Below, in pieces: positions 7,928 to 15,879 of a DNA stretch of 33,293 nt (position 1 is the stretch's first letter; each line of letters starts with the position of its first letter). Source of the stretch: Bryobacteraceae bacterium (GTDB taxonomy: Bacteria; Acidobacteriota; Terriglobia; Bryobacterales; Bryobacteraceae). The DNA lies in NCBI GenBank assembly GCA_025980435.1, contig JAICXK010000026.1:1-33293 (forward strand), given 5' to 3'. Made by a program: the position numbers and the translations under genes. Under the pieces are notes generated by a model. The model was not told the DNA's origin. It saw nothing but the letters and a program-made list of their open reading frames with translations, and searched no databases.

Positions 7928-8731
7928 ATGGCCGCCGCTCCTTCTGCAAACATCGCGCCTACCGCACGGGTTGACGCCCACGCGGTCATCGGCCCAGGGA
8001 CGCGTATCGGAGAGTTTTGCGTTATCGAGCGTGACGTTGTCATCGGCGCAAACTGCGTTCTTGAGCCGTATGTTTACATCAAGCGTTGGACCACTATCGG
8101 CGATGAGAACGAAATTTCGGCGGGTACGGTGCTCGGAACGGACCCGCTGGACAAGGGCTTCAGCGGCGAACGAAGCTATCTCATAATCGGCGATCGCAAC
8201 AAGATCCGCGAGCATTACACCATCTCGCGCGGAACCCAGCCGGAATCGGAAACGCGCATCGGAAATGGCAACTACATCATGACCTCGGGCCACATTGCTC
8301 ATAATTGCGTGCTGGGCGACAATATCGTGGTCGCAAGCTGCGCCCTGGTTGCGGGATATGTAGAGATCGCAAGCCAGGCATTTATCTCTGGCGGGGTCGT
8401 AATCCATCAATACTCGAAAATCGGGCGGCTTGCAATGATCGGCGGAAACACCCGCGTGAATAGCGACCTTCCGCCCTTTTTTCTCTATTCGGATTTCAAT
8501 GTCGCGGCGAAGGGAGTCAACATGGTTGGACTGAAGCGCGCGGGTTTCACGCTGGAGGAAATCAGAACGATTAAAACCGCGTACCGGCTTTTGTACCGTT
8601 CAGGGTTAAAGCAGGAAGAATCGCTGGCCCGAATCGAAACGGAACTGCCCGGACCTCACATTTACGAACTTACAAGCTTTGTCCGGAGCAGCCAACGCGG
8701 CATCTGCCGCGAAGTAGCTGGACGTGATTAA
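7928..8731 (+). CDS. lpxA: UDP-N-acetylglucosamine O-acyltransferase LpxA
   Basis: LpxA transfers a 3-hydroxyacyl chain from ACP to the 3-OH of UDP-GlcNAc, the first step of lipid A synthesis, in the cytoplasm. The 267-residue product has the hexapeptide beta-helix (residues about 8-190), the IGDRNKIREHYTISRGT signature, the catalytic histidine in SGHIAHNCVLG, the VIHQYSKIGR turn, and the C-terminal helical part GVNMVGLKRAGFTLEEI with YRLLYRSG. All match E. coli LpxA in order. The frame is open further upstream inside lpxD, but the ATG at 7928 gives the family's N-terminus. No clear Shine-Dalgarno precedes it. It is divergent from lpxD and convergent with the amidase gene, 6 bp from its stop. 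Confidence 0.96.
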   Translation: MAAAPSANIAPTARVDAHAVIGPGTRIGEFCVIERDVVIGANCVLEPYVYIKRWTTIGDENEISAGTVLGTDPLDKGFSGERSYLIIGDRNKIREHYTISRGTQPESETRIGNGNYIMTSGHIAHNCVLGDNIVVASCALVAGYVEIASQAFISGGVVIHQYSKIGRLAMIGGNTRVNSDLPPFFLYSDFNVAAKGVNMVGLKRAGFTLEEIRTIKTAYRLLYRSGLKQEESLARIETELPGPHIYELTSFVRSSQRGICREVAGRD

Positions 8732-8737
8732 GATCGA

Positions 8738-10231
8738 CTAGGGCGCCCCGCGTTCGTCAGCCTTTGCACTCTGGGAAGCGGCGCGCGCAAGCTGCGTATG
8801 ACTCAGGGTGTCGGCGTAGCGCGATACGCCTTTGAAAAGAGCCTCCGCAATCCTCTGGCGCTGATCGCTTCTCCGAAGCAGGCGCTCATCGTGCGGATTC
8901 GAGACAAACCCGATTTCCGCCAGAATGGACGGCATCGTTGCGCCGATCAGCACAACGAAAGGAGCCTGCCGGACGCCTCGATCCTTCGACCGGCTGTTGA
9001 GTCTTCGGGAAGCAGTCCAGAGGGAAGATTGCACCTTTTGAGCGAATTCCCGCGATTCCTCCACCTTCGTCTGCAGCATAGCCTGGTGCAGCAGATCGTT
9101 CAGATCGGAAATGGAACTCGTCGATGTGGCGTTCTCACGGCTGGCGAGATCCAGGCCGCGCTTATCGGATGTCAAGTTGAAATAGTACGTCTCCACGCCG
9201 GTCGCGTTCGCTTCAGGAGAAGAGTTCGCGTGAATTGAGATGAACAGATCCGCCTTATCGTCATTGGCGATCTTAGTCCGTTCCTCGAGTGGAATGAAAA
9301 CATCGGTGGATCGTGTGTACACTACTTCAGCTCCCAGTTGCTTGCTGATGAGCTTGCCCAAACGAAGCGCCACATCCAGCACAAGATCCTTTTCCATCAG
9401 GCCGTGCGGCCCGATCGTCCCGGTGTCGTGACCGCCGTGCCCGGCGTCGATCACCACCCGGCCGAGCTTCAGACCGAATACCCGAACCAGAGACCGGTCG
9501 CCGCTGCTGTCTCTTTTCGCGGGGGAGGCTATGCCGATCGGCTTAGTCAGGCTTGTGCGCGCGGCTTCATCACGCGAAAACTCTTCCAGGCCTTGGCGGC
9601 GCTTCTTTTCGGGCAGAATCGGTTCGGGTTTCTTTTCCTCTATCGGGATCCCAACGATAGGTGGAACCGCCGGCGTTACTGAAGCCGGTTCCGGGGCAGG
9701 CAGTGGGCGCGAGTTCGACGGCTCCAGGGGATCGCCGGCTTTGCCGGTGGTGGAGAGATCGATCTTTTCCGATCCCGTCACACTGTGCGTTACGGAAAGC
9801 GCCGGTGCGTCGCCCGCTTTCGGCCGGATTTCTATCATGAGCCGGTCCGGATTGACCAGTTGGGAAGAAACCACCTCCGCCGGGCCCTCCAGATCGAATA
9901 CGATGCGCGTTTTTCCGGGACTGACTTCCGCTACGCGAATCTCCTTTACACGGCGGTCGTTGACCGGTATCGTCTGCATGCCGTGGTGAATCGTAGCGGG
10001 CGGACGCAGCCCGCTCAGGTCGAAATAGAGCCGTGCGGGATTCTGAATCTGGTCCGAAAACAGCTTATATTCACCGTGGGTTTGGATCGCTATCCGGGTA
10101 ACGTCGCCAAACGACCAGAAGCGAATGGCCTCGACGCGGGGCTGCGCAGTTTGCCCTCCTGCCATTTGCGACACGGATGGAGTGAGCATCACCGCGGCGG
10201 AAATGACAATGCGGCGGTGGACACCAAGCAT
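8738..10231 (-). CDS. N-acetylmuramoyl-L-alanine amidase, AMIN plus Amidase_3
   Basis: This periplasmic zinc amidase cuts the bond between N-acetylmuramic acid and the stem peptide, a step in cell separation. Order: signal peptide (about 1-28), AMIN domain (RFWSFGDVTRIAIQ through RLMIEIRP, about 35-140), a Pro-rich linker, and the Amidase_3 domain from VVIDAGHGGHDTGT. Zinc ligands are visible as His in DAGHGG, Glu in LMEKDL and His in ISIHANS; the catalytic Glu is in ILAEIGFVSN. I place the start at ATG 10231, with AGGAG 10 bases upstream and the signal peptide at the N-terminus; a TTG 75 bp further up only adds an unlikely basic extension. The AmiC-like layout suggests septal targeting by the AMIN domain. 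Confidence 0.93.
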   Translation of the reverse strand: MLGVHRRIVISAAVMLTPSVSQMAGGQTAQPRVEAIRFWSFGDVTRIAIQTHGEYKLFSDQIQNPARLYFDLSGLRPPATIHHGMQTIPVNDRRVKEIRVAEVSPGKTRIVFDLEGPAEVVSSQLVNPDRLMIEIRPKAGDAPALSVTHSVTGSEKIDLSTTGKAGDPLEPSNSRPLPAPEPASVTPAVPPIVGIPIEEKKPEPILPEKKRRQGLEEFSRDEAARTSLTKPIGIASPAKRDSSGDRSLVRVFGLKLGRVVIDAGHGGHDTGTIGPHGLMEKDLVLDVALRLGKLISKQLGAEVVYTRSTDVFIPLEERTKIANDDKADLFISIHANSSPEANATGVETYYFNLTSDKRGLDLASRENATSTSSISDLNDLLHQAMLQTKVEESREFAQKVQSSLWTASRRLNSRSKDRGVRQAPFVVLIGATMPSILAEIGFVSNPHDERLLRRSDQRQRIAEALFKGVSRYADTLSHTQLARAASQSAKADERGAP

Positions 10232-10302
10232 GGCAGGCAATCTCCTGAGGAACCGCCCGGCAACGCACGCGCGGCGACTGGGCGATTTCTTGTCTGTGTT
10301 GA

Positions 10303-10317
10303 CCAAGCGCCGCTTGG
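10303..10317. repeat. Perfect 7-bp inverted repeat in the amidase/mobA intergenic region
   Basis: CCAAGCG and CGCTTGG flank a single central C. It lies 72 bp upstream of the amidase ATG and 118 bp before mobA. It could be an operator for either gene, but the one-base centre could not form a normal RNA hairpin loop unless inner pairs open. Function not shown. Confidence 0.3.
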
Positions 10318-10419
10318 CTGCCAGGCTAGCGAGCGCGCAAATAAAACCGCTCCCCCGAATTAAACATATGAAAAAGCAGACGTTTGTCTTTGATTATATC
10401 CGGAATTCAAACAAGCCAA

Positions 10420-10428
10420 TGCTACTAT
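10420..10428 (+). promoter_or_regulatory. Extended -10 promoter candidate for mobA, possibly leaderless
   Basis: TG, one base, then TACTAT forms an extended -10 element. The ATG of mobA begins 7 bases after its end, where transcription would be expected to start. No Shine-Dalgarno stands before that ATG, so mobA may be translated from a leaderless mRNA. No good -35 hexamer is present, which extended -10 promoters tolerate. Confidence 0.35.
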
Positions 10429-10434
10429 TTGGGC

Positions 10435-10992
10435 ATGCGCGCGGCAGGCTTCGTGCTCGTCGGCGGACAGAGTTCGCGTATGGGCCGCGATAAAGCGCGT
10501 CTGACGCTCCATTCCCATCTGCTCGTAGAAGATGTGGCCGCTAAGGTCGCGAAAGTCGCCGGAAATGTTGTCTTGGTTGGTGATCCTGTCAAATATTCCG
10601 ATTTGCCATTCGGGTGCATCGCCGATCTGCATCCCGGCCTGGGGCCATTATCAGGCGTCGAGGCCGCGCTTGCTTCAACCAAGGCTGAACTGAATTTGAT
10701 TACGGCATGTGACATGCCAGGGCTTGCGAGCGAATGGCTTGAAATGCTGCTGTCGGCCGCTGAGTGGTCTAGGGCGCTTTGTGTTGCCGCTGAAGATGTA
10801 AACGGTGTTGTTCACCCTTTATGCGCCATATACCGGCGCGCGTGCCTGTCCATGGTGCAGAGTGCCTTGGCTGCCCGAAGGCTCAAGCTGCTGGATCTGC
10901 TGAGCGAATGGGATGCCGCAACGGTCAAAATGCCGGCGCCGCTTCACAACGTGAATACACCTGAGGACTGGAATATTTGGCGGACTCTATAG
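10435..10992 (+). CDS. mobA: Molybdenum cofactor guanylyltransferase MobA
   Basis: MobA joins GMP from GTP to molybdopterin to form the bis-MGD cofactor of many oxidoreductases. The 185-residue protein begins with the diagnostic FVLVGGQSSRMGRDKA, the nucleotide-binding loop with the family Arg and Lys, followed by GLGPLSGVEAAL and ITACDMPGL, where the Asp binds Mg2+. The C-terminal NVNTPEDW is typical. ATG at 10435 puts the loop at residues 8-21, as in known MobA; the longer in-frame start at 10384 only adds a non-matching leader. Its stop directly abuts the ATG of the ABC ATPase gene. Other molybdenum cofactor genes are not in view, so the user enzymes lie elsewhere. Confidence 0.93.
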   Translation: MRAAGFVLVGGQSSRMGRDKARLTLHSHLLVEDVAAKVAKVAGNVVLVGDPVKYSDLPFGCIADLHPGLGPLSGVEAALASTKAELNLITACDMPGLASEWLEMLLSAAEWSRALCVAAEDVNGVVHPLCAIYRRACLSMVQSALAARRLKLLDLLSEWDAATVKMPAPLHNVNTPEDWNIWRTL

Positions 10993-11769
10993 ATGGCCGC
11001 CGACGAATTTCCTCATTACCTCGAATTCCGGCATGTCGATAAAGCCTTCGACCATCCTGTCCTGCAGGACGTAAACTTTTACGTCGATGCCGGTAAGACG
11101 CTCGCTATTATCGGCCGCAGCGGCGTGGGCAAGTCAGTCAGCCTGAACCTCATCATGGGTTTCCTCAAGGCGGATAAAGGTGAGATCATCGTCGGATATA
11201 CCGACATCACGCGCATGACTGAAGCGGAATTGCGAGCCATCCGCAGGAAGGTCACGATGGTATTCCAATCCGGCGCGCTGTTCGATTCACTTACGGTTGG
11301 CGAGAATATCCTCTTCTCACTGGAGCTTCGCGAGGATTACAACGAGAAGAACAAAGAAGACGTGGTCAACGGCCTGTTGAAAATGGTGGATCTGGCTCAT
11401 GTGAGAGATCTGTACCCGGCCGATCTCTCAACCGGCTATAAGCGAGCCGTCGCAATTGCCCGCGCGCTGGCAGCACAGCCCGAATGCATCCTCTACGATG
11501 AGCCCACTACGATGGTAGATCCCATCATGTCTGACGATCTAAGCAATCTGATGCTCCGGCTAAAGAAGCAATTGGGGCTTACCGGCGTGGTGGTCACACA
11601 CGATCTGGACCTGATGTACAAGGTCGCGGATTCCGTCATGTTTCTCTACAAAGGCGAAGCCATCTACTTTGGACCGGTCTCGGAGCTTGACAAGTGCCAG
11701 CACCCGCACGTACGGCAATTCCTTGCCATGGACAAGCTTGAGGTCGCCGGGCAGATCATCGAGGTGTAG
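10993..11769 (+). CDS. ABC transporter ATPase, MlaF-like
   Basis: The 258-residue ATPase most resembles MlaF/Ttg2A, the energy unit of the system that moves phospholipids between the inner and outer membranes. Walker A is GRSGVGKS at residues 41-48, the Q-loop is MVFQSGALFDSLTVGENI, Walker B is CILYDEPTT and the H-loop is VVVTHDLDLM. SGALFDSLTV and the ILYDEPTT..DPI stretch are typical of the Mla branch. The signature motif is LSTGYKRAVAIARAL (from residue 145) instead of the usual LSGGM, and the D-loop reads MVDP instead of GLDP. No permease (MlaE) or MCE protein (MlaD) gene is next to it. It begins right after the mobA stop, so the two are probably one transcript without any obvious functional link. 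Confidence 0.88.
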   Translation: MAADEFPHYLEFRHVDKAFDHPVLQDVNFYVDAGKTLAIIGRSGVGKSVSLNLIMGFLKADKGEIIVGYTDITRMTEAELRAIRRKVTMVFQSGALFDSLTVGENILFSLELREDYNEKNKEDVVNGLLKMVDLAHVRDLYPADLSTGYKRAVAIARALAAQPECILYDEPTTMVDPIMSDDLSNLMLRLKKQLGLTGVVVTHDLDLMYKVADSVMFLYKGEAIYFGPVSELDKCQHPHVRQFLAMDKLEVAGQIIEV

Positions 11770-11784
11770 CGCGCGAAGGCAGGT

Positions 11785-13074
11785 TCATCTTGCACCCGAC
11801 AAGCGCTGTTTTAGCGCCTGCCAGTGGCGGGCAAGCCACCCTGTCTTGGATGATCGGGTCCGCAACTTTGAAGGCTCGGTTCCGCCAGGTTTGTTTTTTC
11901 TGGCTGCCGCAGGGTTGTAGTTTTCAGTAGTTGTTAAATGTACGCGCACGCCATCGAACGCGTACGCCCGTTTTCGAAACGCCCCGTCGTCATCTTTGGT
12001 GATCAGCTCAAACGTTCGTTCCGCTTCGCTGGAGGTCGGAGCGTCCACGTGAACCGGGAAATAACCCTCCACATCGCGCTGGCGATAGGAAGTCTCATAC
12101 CGGTGCCGTCGCCTGTTCCACAAAAATACCCGCCAGCCGTCAAAATCGTACGGCACCGCCGCCGAGGAAGTGGTCCATAGCCAATTGTGCTTCAGGCCTT
12201 TGTCGGAATCGTTGACATCTCCGAGAGAGAAGTACGACGTTATGCGCTTGCCCTCCGCATATTGGGCTACTTCGTCCGGGATGGAGATCATCAGGTTGCG
12301 GAACAGCACCCAGCCCACCTGGTGACTCTTGGTCCGGATCAACGCCCAATCTTCGAGAATGACATGCTTTTTGACCTCCTCAGCCTTCTTTTCAGCAGCC
12401 TGCTGATCCTTCTTCTCTTTCAAGTCGGCGGTGCTCTCAGTGCCGTCGATTCGTTCGGCTGAAAGCTCTTGCCAATTGGCGGGAGGCTTAGGGGGAGCAG
12501 GGGGAGGCGGAAGCTGAGACCTTGTTCTTCCCGCATGGGCGCTTCGATGTCTGCGCGACGGCGGTTGCGGACGATCCAGGATCAGCGATGGCGGCTTCAC
12601 GGGTCCACTTAGTTTGGGAGCAAGTTTATACGCGAGAATACTGACGGAATCGCCTTCCAGGATTTGAGCGAATGCCGGGGATTTGCGGCTTGGTTCGATG
12701 TGAATGTTGAGCGTCTCGTAAGGCGTCGCGGACCCTTCGGAGGGAAGCGTCAATGCGTCCTCACGTTCCTGCCGTACCCGGATCATGTCTTCGGGGCTGA
12801 GTAGCTCAATCGAATCCACCCATCCCTCGGCGCCTTTCCCGGTGCGAACTTTGACGAACCGGCGGCGCACATCGATAATATCGACCCGCTCTCCGTGCCG
12901 CAGTATGGCTACTGCGCTGTTCTTCTGCGTGAGCTGACGGCGTAGATTCAATGTAGCTGGCGCGACATAGGCTTCACCAAGCACTGGAGGCGAGTCGTTT
13001 CCGCATCCGGTCAACGCCAGAACCAGAAACCCAAACGCAGCGGCCGCGGTCAGCCGGCGGGAGAACACATGCAT
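11785..13074 (-). CDS. Lipoprotein with bacterial SH3-like domain
   Basis: The product starts with a lipoprotein signal (basic FSRRL, hydrophobic AAAAFGFLVLAL, lipobox LTGC with Cys at about residue 24), so it should be anchored to a membrane by lipid. A bacterial SH3 domain follows at about 37-95 (ATLNLRRQLTQKNSAVAILRHGERVDIID through GWVD), the kind that often binds cell-wall peptides. A second weaker copy may start at TLNIHIEPSRKSPAFAQILEGDSVSIL. Then come a Pro/Arg-rich linker (about 165-200), a Lys/Glu-rich coiled stretch, and a C-terminal domain of about 180 residues that I do not recognise. It is the last gene of the scpA operon, 7 bp after the CoA-binding gene. Role inferred: envelope-associated, unknown. 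Confidence 0.8.
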   Translation of the reverse strand: MHVFSRRLTAAAAFGFLVLALTGCGNDSPPVLGEAYVAPATLNLRRQLTQKNSAVAILRHGERVDIIDVRRRFVKVRTGKGAEGWVDSIELLSPEDMIRVRQEREDALTLPSEGSATPYETLNIHIEPSRKSPAFAQILEGDSVSILAYKLAPKLSGPVKPPSLILDRPQPPSRRHRSAHAGRTRSQLPPPPAPPKPPANWQELSAERIDGTESTADLKEKKDQQAAEKKAEEVKKHVILEDWALIRTKSHQVGWVLFRNLMISIPDEVAQYAEGKRITSYFSLGDVNDSDKGLKHNWLWTTSSAAVPYDFDGWRVFLWNRRRHRYETSYRQRDVEGYFPVHVDAPTSSEAERTFELITKDDDGAFRKRAYAFDGVRVHLTTTENYNPAAARKNKPGGTEPSKLRTRSSKTGWLARHWQALKQRLSGAR

Positions 13075-13081
13075 GTCGAAA

Positions 13082-13486
13082 TCAAGGCAGAAGCCGGGCG
13101 AGTTCTTTCAGGATACAGCGGTCCATTACAACCGGAATCCCAGCAGCCTCCGCGCGTCGTGCAGCCGCTTCGTTAATAACACCCTCCTGCATCCACAAGC
13201 AGCGGGCTCTCTTCTGCAACACATCATCTACCACTTCCGGCACTCCGGACGGCCTTCGGAAAACGTTCACAATGTCAATCTCATCGGGAACATCCTTGAC
13301 TGACGGATAGGCGCGCTCGCCCAGAACTTCCCGCTCGTTCGGGTTCACGGGGATGATTCGAAACCCCTGCCGCTGAAGAAATCGGGACACTCCATTGCTC
13401 GCCCGCAACGGATTGCTCGATAGACCGACTACCGCGATTGTCTTTGCGGATCGGAGTACTTGGGCCATTTCCCGATCGCTCATCAC
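13082..13486 (-). CDS. CoA-binding Rossmann-fold protein
   Basis: The 134-residue protein matches the CoA_binding_2 family (YccU-like): TIAVVGLSSNPLRASNGVSRFLQRQGFRIIPVNPN forms the nucleotide-binding beta-alpha-beta start, followed by DIVNVFRRPSGVPEVVDDVL, the middle motif LWMQEGVINEAA and the end VVMDRCI. The fold is that of the CoA-binding domain of succinyl-CoA synthetase alpha; no catalytic partner domain is present. Members of this family are widespread, and I know of no firm biological role. Its ATG overlaps the rluB stop by 4 bp (ATGA), implying translational coupling. Confidence 0.88.
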   Translation of the reverse strand: MMSDREMAQVLRSAKTIAVVGLSSNPLRASNGVSRFLQRQGFRIIPVNPNEREVLGERAYPSVKDVPDEIDIVNVFRRPSGVPEVVDDVLQKRARCLWMQEGVINEAAARRAEAAGIPVVMDRCILKELARLLP

Positions 13487-14238
13487 GACTTCATCCTCGC
13501 ACCATCCACGGGGGACGCGAGATGCATCAGCTTGCGGAATCTGGCCACTTCGGCGTTCGTAAGCGTGCGGTAGGCGCCCGGCTTTAAATCGCCCAAATCC
13601 AGAAAACCGATTTTGACTCGCTTCAACTTCTCCACCAACCGCCCAAAATGTTTGAACATGATGCGGATCTGGTTTTGCCGGCCCTCCACCAGGCGGACTT
13701 CATACCATGGGTTTTCGCCTTTGCGGATAAGCTTGAGACCGGCGGGCGCGGTGCGGCGGCCGTGCATCGGAATGCCGCGCCGGAACTGTTCTTCCTGCTC
13801 CGTGGTAAGCGCGCCGTTGACCTTTACCAGATAGGTCTTGGTAACGTGGCTGGCCGGCGACATAAGATGGTTCGCAAAGTCTCCGTCGTTCGTCAGCAGC
13901 AAGAGGCCTTCGCTTGCGTAGTCCAACCGGCCCACCGGATAAATTCGCTCCCGCAATCCCTTGAAGAACGACAGCACGGTTTCCCGCCCCTGCGGATCGC
14001 GAACCGTACTGACACAATTCTTGGGTTTGTTGAGGGCGAGATACAGATGATGTTTGGGCGCGCTGAGCACGCGCCCATCTACTTTTACTCTGTCGGTGGC
14101 CGGATCCGCTTTTGAACCGAGTTCGGTAACAGTCGCGCCGTTCACGGAAACGCGGCCCGCAGTAATCAGCTCCTCGGCCCTGCGGCGGCTGGCGATGCCT
14201 GCATGCGCAAGTATCTTTTGAAGGCGCTCCTCAGCCAT
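13483..14238 (-). CDS. rluB: Ribosomal large-subunit pseudouridine synthase, RsuA/RluB family
   Basis: The enzyme isomerises a specific uridine in rRNA to pseudouridine. An S4 RNA-binding domain fills about residues 1-60 (ERLQKILAHAGIASRRRAEELI, then GRVSVNG), and the catalytic domain follows with the active-site Asp at about 106 in GRLDYASEGLLLLTNDG. HVTKTYLVKV and RQNQIRIMF are the other family motifs. Length of 251 is normal. RluB is favoured over RsuA because of its place just after scpA-scpB, a very common arrangement. Its start overlaps the scpB end by 8 bp. Confidence 0.93.
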   Translation of the reverse strand: MAEERLQKILAHAGIASRRRAEELITAGRVSVNGATVTELGSKADPATDRVKVDGRVLSAPKHHLYLALNKPKNCVSTVRDPQGRETVLSFFKGLRERIYPVGRLDYASEGLLLLTNDGDFANHLMSPASHVTKTYLVKVNGALTTEQEEQFRRGIPMHGRRTAPAGLKLIRKGENPWYEVRLVEGRQNQIRIMFKHFGRLVEKLKRVKIGFLDLGDLKPGAYRTLTNAEVARFRKLMHLASPVDGARMKS

Positions 14239-15004
14239 CGGTTTCCTGTGGTTCCGCGGCGGCCGGCTGCTCCTCGATCGTTAGTTGCTGCGCCGCAGGT
14301 TCCTCACCGCCCTCTTGCGGAACTTGCGCTGGGGCCGTCTCCTCAGAGTCGGTCAAAGCGAACCGCCCGAGTTCTTCGAATTCCTTCAAGGTAGGAAGTT
14401 CCGCCAGCGAGTTCAGCCCAAACTGGACGAGAAACTCTCGCGTAGTTTTGTACATGATCGGTTTGCCGAGAACGTTCTTGCGTCCGGCTGCCGCGATCAG
14501 CTTTCGATCCAGCAGAGTCTTCAGCACGCCCGCACCCTGGACGCCGCGGATGTCCAGAATCTCAGGCGCCGTGATGGGCTGCTTGTAAGCGATCACAGCC
14601 AGCGTTTCCAGCGCTGCGAGCGACATCTTCAGCGGTGGTTGAAGATTCTTGACGAAACGCCGGATCGGTTCGTGATACTCGGGCTTGGTTGCCATCTTGA
14701 ATCCGCCGGCAAGCTCGCGAACCGAAAGCCCGCGATCCGGAGCTGCGTACTCGGCCACCAGTTGAGCCAGAATCTCCCTGACCCGCTCAACCGGCTGCTC
14801 GACGGCAGACGCAATCTGTTCTGGTGTCAAAGGTTCATCGGTAATGTATATGGCTGCTTCGATCACCGCCTTAAGAGCAGCGCAGCTCTCGATTTCCGCA
14901 GCGGGTTCTGTGAGCGCTTCCGCGACAACAATATCCTCTTCATTCGACTCGCCTTCCGTTTGCGCAGTGAGGGTTGTCTCGAGGACGTGATCTACTTCGT
15001 TCAT
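14231..15004 (-). CDS. scpB: Segregation and condensation protein B
   Basis: ScpB is the winged-helix (kleisin-associated) subunit of the SMC-ScpAB condensin that compacts and separates chromosomes. Residues about 40-215 carry the family core: LKAVIEAAIYITDEPLTPEQI, then SVRELAGGFKMATKPEY, LAALETLAVIAYKQPITAPEI and IRGVQGAGVLKTLLDRKLI. Two ends are less usual: an acidic N-terminal extension of about 40 residues and a Glu/Gln/Ala/Pro-rich C-terminal tail of about 45 residues, both likely disordered. Start is ATG 15004, 7 bp after the scpA stop. The smc gene is not in the window. Confidence 0.94.
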   Translation of the reverse strand: MNEVDHVLETTLTAQTEGESNEEDIVVAEALTEPAAEIESCAALKAVIEAAIYITDEPLTPEQIASAVEQPVERVREILAQLVAEYAAPDRGLSVRELAGGFKMATKPEYHEPIRRFVKNLQPPLKMSLAALETLAVIAYKQPITAPEILDIRGVQGAGVLKTLLDRKLIAAAGRKNVLGKPIMYKTTREFLVQFGLNSLAELPTLKEFEELGRFALTDSEETAPAQVPQEGGEEPAAQQLTIEEQPAAAEPQETDG

Positions 15005-15011
15005 GCTTTCG

Positions 15012-15797
15012 TCAGTGATATTCCTGTTCTACCGCAGCAAGGGCCTCGGCCGCCTCATTGGATGAATCGAAGCCCGGTCCGCGGCACAAACCGATGTCTC
15101 CAAACGCCTCCCCCTGAGTGAGCTGGACTGCCTGCACCTTTACGAGCTCCAGGATCGCCAGGAACAGGCAGATCATCGCGCGGCGACTGCGCTGGCGCTC
15201 GAAGAGCTGTGTCGCGGACAGAGCGTCGTGTCGCCGCGAGCTCCGAAGTTGGTCGCGCAGGAACTCAATCATGTCCGGAACGCTGACCGATTCTTTGCCG
15301 ATCTCATAAAGAGGGCGATTCTTGGCCCGGTCCAGTACGCCCTGGAACGTCTTTACCAGATCAAAGATGCCAACCGCCAGGCCGGGTCCTTCGCTCTCGG
15401 CAAGGAAACTCTCCATCTGGGGGTTCGACCAGGTAGCATCCTCAATGACTCGCTTTTGCTGCAGCATCTCCGCCGCGTTCTTGAAACGTTCATGTTCGAT
15501 TAGCCGGTCGACAAGTTCCTTTCGCGGATCCTCTTCCGGGGCCATCTTCTGGAGTTCCGGATCGGTTGGTAGCAGCAGCTTGCTCTTGATGTGGATCAGC
15601 GTGGCGGCCATATAGACGAACTCCGAACTGAGTTCGATATCCAATTCCATCGCCTTCTGCATGTACTCCAGATACTGAGCGGTGATCTTCGCGATCGGAA
15701 TGTCGTAGATGTTGATCTGCTGTTTCCGTATCAGGTCCAAAAGCAGGTCAAGCGGCCCCTCGTAATGCTCGAGGTGAAAGTTCAAGGGCGATGACAC
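15012..15797 (-). CDS. scpA: Segregation and condensation protein A (kleisin)
   Basis: ScpA is the kleisin that bridges the two heads of the SMC dimer. The N-terminal motif FEGPLDLLL-type sequence is present as YEGPLDLLLDLIRKQQINIYDIPIAKIT, followed by EFVYMAATLIHIKSKLLLP, both hallmark stretches. The C-terminal winged-helix region includes RAMICLFLAILELVKVQAV, which binds the SMC head. Length is 261, typical. It starts with GTG at 15797 and is the first gene of the operon scpA-scpB-rluB-CoA-binding-SH3 lipoprotein. The upstream 71 bp to the convergent-in-series GH36 stop should hold its promoter, but no clear hexamers are seen. Confidence 0.95.
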   Translation of the reverse strand: MSSPLNFHLEHYEGPLDLLLDLIRKQQINIYDIPIAKITAQYLEYMQKAMELDIELSSEFVYMAATLIHIKSKLLLPTDPELQKMAPEEDPRKELVDRLIEHERFKNAAEMLQQKRVIEDATWSNPQMESFLAESEGPGLAVGIFDLVKTFQGVLDRAKNRPLYEIGKESVSVPDMIEFLRDQLRSSRRHDALSATQLFERQRSRRAMICLFLAILELVKVQAVQLTQGEAFGDIGLCRGPGFDSSNEAAEALAAVEQEYH

Positions 15798-15850
15798 TGC
15801 CTACACATTAGCACGCAAAACAGGGCTTTTCGGAGTGTTTTGGCATGATG

Positions 15851-15879
15851 CCGCCGAAAGCAAAACCGCTAATCGGCGG
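15851..15879 (-). terminator. Inverted repeat at the end of the GH36 gene
   Basis: CCGCCGA at 15851-15857 and TCGGCGG at 15873-15879 form a perfect 7-bp stem that spans the GH36 stop codon. No T-run follows on the minus strand, so it would be at best a weak or factor-assisted terminator, or a mark between this gene and the scp operon. Confidence 0.3.
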
